From: Gehongia tenuis
GTDB taxonomy: Bacteria; Bacillota; Clostridia; Christensenellales; NSJ-53
Length of the DNA: 64,000 nt
Assembly: GCF_014384795.1 (NCBI RefSeq)
Contig: NZ_JACRSR010000001.1
Location: 62,001-126,000 of the forward strand
Direction of reading: 5' to 3'
This document shows positions 60,710 to 64,000 of the stretch, piece after piece; position 1 is the first letter of the stretch, and the number at the start of each line of letters is the position of its first letter. The notes below the pieces were generated by a model. That model saw nothing but the letters and a program-made list of their open reading frames with translations, was not told the origin of the DNA and made no database searches. The translations under genes and the position numbers were made by a program.

Positions 60710-61711
60710 ATGGATCCATTGATTCTGACGGGTATCATTGTCGTACTGGTCATCCTGTTCCTGATCCTGTTCTTTACGTTCATTCCGATCGGGCTGTGGA
60801 TTTCCGCCATTGCGGCCGGTGTCCGGGTGGGCCTGTTCACGCTGGTGGGTATGCGTATCCGCCGTGTGGTGCCTTCCCGCATCGTCAATCCCATGATCAA
60901 GGCGGTAAAGGCCGGTCTTGACGTGGCCATCAACAAACTGGAGGCCCATTACCTGGCCGGCGGCAATGTGGACCGGGTGATCAATGCCCTGATCGCGGCC
61001 CAGCGCGCCGACATTCCCCTAGTGTTCGAGCGGGCGGCCGCCATCGACCTTGCGGGCCGCGACGTGCTGCAGGCCGTGCAGATGAGCGTTAATCCCCGAG
61101 TCATTGAGACCCCCGTGGTTGCTGCCATCGCCAAGGACGGCATCGAGCTGAGAGCGAAGGCGCGGGTCACCGTGCGGGCCAACATCGACCGCCTGGTGGG
61201 CGGCGCCGGCGAGGAAACGGTCATCGCCCGTGTGGGCGAGGGCATCGTCACCACCGTGGGTTCGGCAGCCAGCCACAAGGCCGTGCTGGAGAATCCTGAC
61301 CTCATCTCCCGCACCGTGCTGGCCAAGGGTCTGGATGCGGGCACCGCCTTTGAAATCCTCTCCATCGATATCGCCGACGTGGACGTGGGCCGCAACATTG
61401 GCGCCCAGCTGCAGATGGACCAGGCGGAGGCCGATAAGCGCATCGCCCAGGCGAAAGCCGAAGAGCGCCGCGCCATGGCCGTTGCCCGGGAGCAGGAAAT
61501 GCAGGCGGCGGTTCAGGAGATGCGCGCCAAGGTTGTGGAAGCCGAGGCGGAAGTGCCCCGGGCTATGGCGGAAGCTTTCCGCAATGGACGGCTGGGCGTG
61601 ATGGATTACTACAACATGCAAAATGTGGTGGCGGACACCAACATGCGGGATACCATTGCCAACAGCGGCAAGACGCCGCCCAAGGACGATTCTGCCCGGC
61701 CCACCCGCTGA
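60710..61711 (+). CDS. floA: Flotillin-like protein FloA
   Basis: The 333-residue protein closely matches FloA/YqfA. An N-terminal membrane hairpin (about 3-45) is followed by an SPFH-like domain ([20 protein letters not shown], then [20 protein letters not shown]). An alpha-helical repeat region has [18 protein letters not shown] and ends at about 300. FloA forms lipid-ordered membrane foci that stabilise signalling and secretion complexes. It follows the NfeD gene by 23 bases with AAAGGGG as ribosome binding site, and is followed by a conserved helical partner gene. Confidence 0.95.
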   Translation: MDPLILTGIIVVLVILFLILFFTFIPIGLWISAIAAGVRVGLFTLVGMRIRRVVPSRIVNPMIKAVKAGLDVAINKLEAHYLAGGNVDRVINALIAAQRADIPLVFERAAAIDLAGRDVLQAVQMSVNPRVIETPVVAAIAKDGIELRAKARVTVRANIDRLVGGAGEETVIARVGEGIVTTVGSAASHKAVLENPDLISRTVLAKGLDAGTAFEILSIDIADVDVGRNIGAQLQMDQAEADKRIAQAKAEERRAMAVAREQEMQAAVQEMRAKVVEAEAEVPRAMAEAFRNGRLGVMDYYNMQNVVADTNMRDTIANSGKTPPKDDSARPTR

Positions 61712-61734
61712 TGAAGCTGTGAAGGAGGATAACC

Positions 61735-62436
61735 ATGGATGATATCGGCTCGCTAGTCGTATTTGCGATCATTGCCATCGTGGGCCTGGTTTCCTCTGCC
61801 AACAAGAAAGCGGCGAAGAAGGCGCAGGAGGCCCAAAAGGAAGCCCAAAAGCGGCCCGTGCGGAGGCCGGCCAATCCCTATCCGCCGAAGGCGGCAAATG
61901 CAAAGCCGAACCCCTATCCGCCCATGGGACCCCGTCCCGTGGACATGGGAGGGAGCCTCTCGCCGGATGATCCGGTCATGATGCCCGATGACGAGCATCT
62001 GGGCCGGGTGCCGACGGGCACGATGGGCGGCTCCATGCCAGCGTCGGTACCTCAGGGCCCGGGAACCATTCCCCAGGCTGCCGCCACCATTCCTCAGCAG
62101 CCCATGCGGCACCGCATGGCCTCCGCGGAGGAACAGCGGCGGGAGTACAAGCGGGCGGAGATCCTGGAGACGATGAAGAACGCCGGGGAGACGGAAGGGA
62201 CCTCCAAGGACGCCCAGGTGGAGCTGAAGCGGCGGTTGGCCGCCAAGCACCGCCGGGAGGAAGCCTTGAAGACTCAGACGGCGGCGGTTTCCTCCAAGGT
62301 GGAACAGAAGGTGGAAAGTGCGCTGCGTCAGCGGCGGTCCCTCACGGACTGGGATACCGAGGATCTGAGACGGGCCGTGGTCTGGTCGGAAATTTTGGGT
62401 GAGCCCAGATCTCGGCGGATGGGCAGAAGAGCTTAG
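61735..62436 (+). CDS. Uncharacterised FloA-associated protein with N-terminal membrane helix
   Basis: The 233-residue protein begins with one transmembrane helix (about 5-22, GSLVVFAIIAIVGLVSS). A lysine/alanine-rich stretch, a proline/glycine/methionine-rich linker (about 40-125) and a charged helical region follow. The C-terminal WDTEDLRRAVVWSEILGEPR (about 205-224) looks conserved. I do not recognise a named family. Its place in the floA operon (23-base gap, AAGGAGG) suggests a partner that docks flotillin domains to something cytoplasmic. A terminator follows. Confidence 0.7.
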   Translation: MDDIGSLVVFAIIAIVGLVSSANKKAAKKAQEAQKEAQKRPVRRPANPYPPKAANAKPNPYPPMGPRPVDMGGSLSPDDPVMMPDDEHLGRVPTGTMGGSMPASVPQGPGTIPQAAATIPQQPMRHRMASAEEQRREYKRAEILETMKNAGETEGTSKDAQVELKRRLAAKHRREEALKTQTAAVSSKVEQKVESALRQRRSLTDWDTEDLRRAVVWSEILGEPRSRRMGRRA

Positions 62437-62438
62437 AG

Positions 62439-62479
62439 AAAAAAACCGGAGGGAGGCGTCGCCCCGCTTCGGTTTTTTT
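62439..62479 (+). terminator. Terminator after the NfeD-FloA operon
   Basis: AAAAAACCGGAG and CTTCGGTTTTTTT form a hairpin with an internal GGCG/CGCC arm, followed by TATTGG. It stands just before the next ribosome binding site. Confidence 0.85.
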
Positions 62480-62494
62480 ATTGGAGGGATTCGT

Positions 62495-63466
62495 TTGAGC
62501 AATCGGCGAGGGAGAAAACAAAAAAAGAATCTGTCCATGTCCGCTACCGCGGCTTTTGCGGTGATTCTGCTGGCGGCGGCGGTGTTTTTGGTGGGCGCGG
62601 GTCTGGGCTGGTGGAGCGAAAAAGCGGTGAGCGCCTCCGCCTTCCCCGACGACGCGGACCGGCTGGGGGAGAAGGGGATGAGCGTGCACATGCTGGACGT
62701 GGGCCAGGGCGACAGCCTTATGGTGGCCTCGAAGGGCGAGGTGATGCTGGTGGACGCCGGCACCAACGAATCGGGCGGCACGGTTTGCGATTATCTCGGG
62801 AGGAACGGCGTGACGCGGCTGAATCTGGCGGTGGGCACCCATCCCCATGAGGACCACATCGGCGGGCTGGACACGGTGCTGGAAAACTTCCCGGTGGACG
62901 AGATGTGGATGCCGGACCGGGTGAGCGACAGCAAGACCTACAAAGAGGTGCTGGAGGCGGCAAACGCCAGGGGAATCCCCCGGCGCATGCCGCAGGTGGG
63001 CGAAGTAAGGCCCCTGGGCGGAGCGGAGATCACCGTGCTGGGGCCCGTGCACCAGGATTACGAGTCCACCAACGATGTGAGTCTGGTGATGACGGCGAGG
63101 TATGGCGGCTTCGGCATGCTCCTCACTGGGGATGCGGAAAGGAAGGCCCTGAAGGATATTCTGGACAGCGCGAATCGAAAGAGCCTCCTATGCCAGGTGC
63201 TCAAGGTGGGGCACCACGGGAGCAGCACCTCCACCTTTCCCGAGCTTCTTGACGCCGTGGGACCGGAGGTGGCGCTCATCTCCCTGGGAGCGGGGAACAG
63301 CTATGGGCATCCCCATGAGGAGGTTCTGGACGCCTTGATGGGCCGGAAGGTGGCGGTGTACCGCACCGATCTCATGGGCAGCATGATGGTGGAGACCGAT
63401 GGTGAAACCTACAGGGTCTATGTGGAGGAACAGGCAAATGAAAACGAGCTGGAACCGGCAGCTTAG
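62495..63466 (+). CDS. ComEC-like MBL-fold hydrolase, membrane anchored
   Basis: The 323-residue protein has a transmembrane helix at about 15-40 (AAFAVILLAAAVFLVGAGLG) and a ComEC/Rec2-type MBL domain: MLDVGQGDSLMV, VDAGTN, GTHPHEDHIGGLD, LLTGDAERKA, KVGHHGSSTS. It should lie on the outer face of the membrane. Relatives are thought to be nucleases or phosphodiesterases, but this stand-alone form is not characterised. TTG 62495 is chosen because GGAGGG is six bases upstream; the frame reading further upstream runs back through the terminator. Confidence 0.85.
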   Translation: MSNRRGRKQKKNLSMSATAAFAVILLAAAVFLVGAGLGWWSEKAVSASAFPDDADRLGEKGMSVHMLDVGQGDSLMVASKGEVMLVDAGTNESGGTVCDYLGRNGVTRLNLAVGTHPHEDHIGGLDTVLENFPVDEMWMPDRVSDSKTYKEVLEAANARGIPRRMPQVGEVRPLGGAEITVLGPVHQDYESTNDVSLVMTARYGGFGMLLTGDAERKALKDILDSANRKSLLCQVLKVGHHGSSTSTFPELLDAVGPEVALISLGAGNSYGHPHEEVLDALMGRKVAVYRTDLMGSMMVETDGETYRVYVEEQANENELEPAA

Positions 63467-63477
63467 GAGGAATGGAC

Positions 63478-64000
63478 ATGATTAGAGACCGCGAAGGACG
63501 GACGCTGGAAGAATTTCTGGCGGCCTATGATCCTAAGAAATATGATCAGCCCAGCATCACCGTGGATATGGTGGTGTTCATGCCCAGGAATGAGCGGCTG
63601 ACGGTTCTTATCATCAAGCGGGGCAACCACCCCTTTCTGGGGGAATGGGCGCTGCCCGGAGGCTTCATGAATATGGATGAGACGCTGGAGGAAGCGGCGG
63701 CACGGGAGCTGGTGGAGGAGACGGGCGTCACGGACGCGGCGCTTCATCCTCTGGGCTGGTTCGACAGCGTGCATCGGGACCCCCGGGGCCGGATTGTGAC
63801 CGGCGCTTTCTGGGCGGTGGTCCCGGAGGGATGCCGGGTTGCGCCCGGCGATGACGCCGCGGCGGCCATGTTCGTGCCGGTGGGACTGGTGGAGCTGACC
63901 GCGGGCTACCGGGTGGTTGCCCATACGAAGGAAGGCCCGGTGAAGGCCAGCGCCGTATGGCAGGAAAGACCGGTCCATAACGGTATCCACAGGCGGCTGG
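63478..64000 (+). CDS. NUDIX hydrolase (cut by window edge)
   Basis: A 174-codon open frame begins at ATG 63478, with AGGAGG seven bases upstream, and runs off the right end. It has the strand ITVDMVVFMPRNERLTVLII, WALPGGF, and the NUDIX box GGFMNMDETLEEAAARELVE followed by ETGV. The second half of the visible protein continues the fold (GWFDSVHRDPRGRIV). This subgroup resembles ADP-ribose pyrophosphatase or NrtR-type NUDIX domains; whether a C-terminal DNA-binding domain follows cannot be seen. It starts 11 bases after the MBL gene, probably in the same operon. Confidence 0.85.
   Translation, partial: MIRDREGRTLEEFLAAYDPKKYDQPSITVDMVVFMPRNERLTVLIIKRGNHPFLGEWALPGGFMNMDETLEEAAARELVEETGVTDAALHPLGWFDSVHRDPRGRIVTGAFWAVVPEGCRVAPGDDAAAAMFVPVGLVELTAGYRVVAHTKEGPVKASAVWQERPVHNGIHRRL

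Overview
The window is about 62-65% GC over most of its length (by eye) and looks like a chromosomal segment of a strictly anaerobic, probably spore-forming Bacillota of the Clostridia. The grounds are AddA/AddB recombination nucleases, an NfnAB electron-bifurcating transhydrogenase, a ferredoxin-dependent 2-oxoacid oxidoreductase, clostripain and DegV proteins, the NfeD/flotillin pair, Gram-positive ribosome binding sites with GTG and TTG starts, and a Gram-positive-type SOS box.

Bases 1-26,000 are metabolic and regulatory. A four-carbon acid sugar kinase enters from the left edge. A DUF1177 / M29-like peptidase pair and a divergent AbrB-family membrane protein follow. Next come tRNA-Arg(ACG), a 1,248-residue DUF11-repeat surface-type protein without a secretion signal, a sugar-phosphate isomerase, NfnAB, an iron alcohol dehydrogenase divergent from a LysR-GNAT-phosphoesterase operon, a clostripain lipoprotein, a MerR regulator with a classic 19-bp spacer promoter, a MATE exporter with a structured leader, an AbgB-like amidohydrolase, a broken GNAT gene, an ECF sigma factor coupled to DUF2461, and an NhaC antiporter.

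Bases 26,000-39,400 are rich in DNA repair genes: DegV, AddB (without a recognisable Walker A), AddA, a PRC-barrel protein, a FAD-Rieske oxidoreductase, and an XPD/DinG-like helicase with an N-terminal nuclease-like domain. The helicase promoter carries a GAAC-N4-GTTC SOS box in its spacer. An MBL hydrolase and a VOC protein follow.

Bases 39,432-56,415 form a lower-GC genomic island. It appears to have inserted into the loop of the rho-independent terminator of the VOC gene: the left arm is at 39424-39431, and the right arm plus T-run is at 56416-56428. The island holds remnants of two large serine recombinases of the TnpX/TndX type and two 68-bp imperfect direct repeats (41420-41487 and 56342-56409). 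It reads as two related elements in tandem, both decayed. The cargo of the second is a TetR regulator followed by a 13-kb chain of overlapping genes: REC-GGDEF-EAL-REC-GGDEF-PAS, two large PAS/histidine kinase/REC hybrids, a 41-residue linker ORF, a substrate-binding-domain hybrid kinase and a free Hpt protein. This self-contained phosphorelay plus c-di-GMP module on a mobile element is the most interesting part of the window.

Bases 56,500-64,000 return to high GC: a NUDIX-GNAT fusion, a four-subunit 2-oxoacid:ferredoxin oxidoreductase operon, NfeD-FloA with a third conserved partner, a ComEC-like MBL hydrolase, and a NUDIX hydrolase cut by the right edge. No CRISPR array, rRNA or intact insertion sequence was seen.
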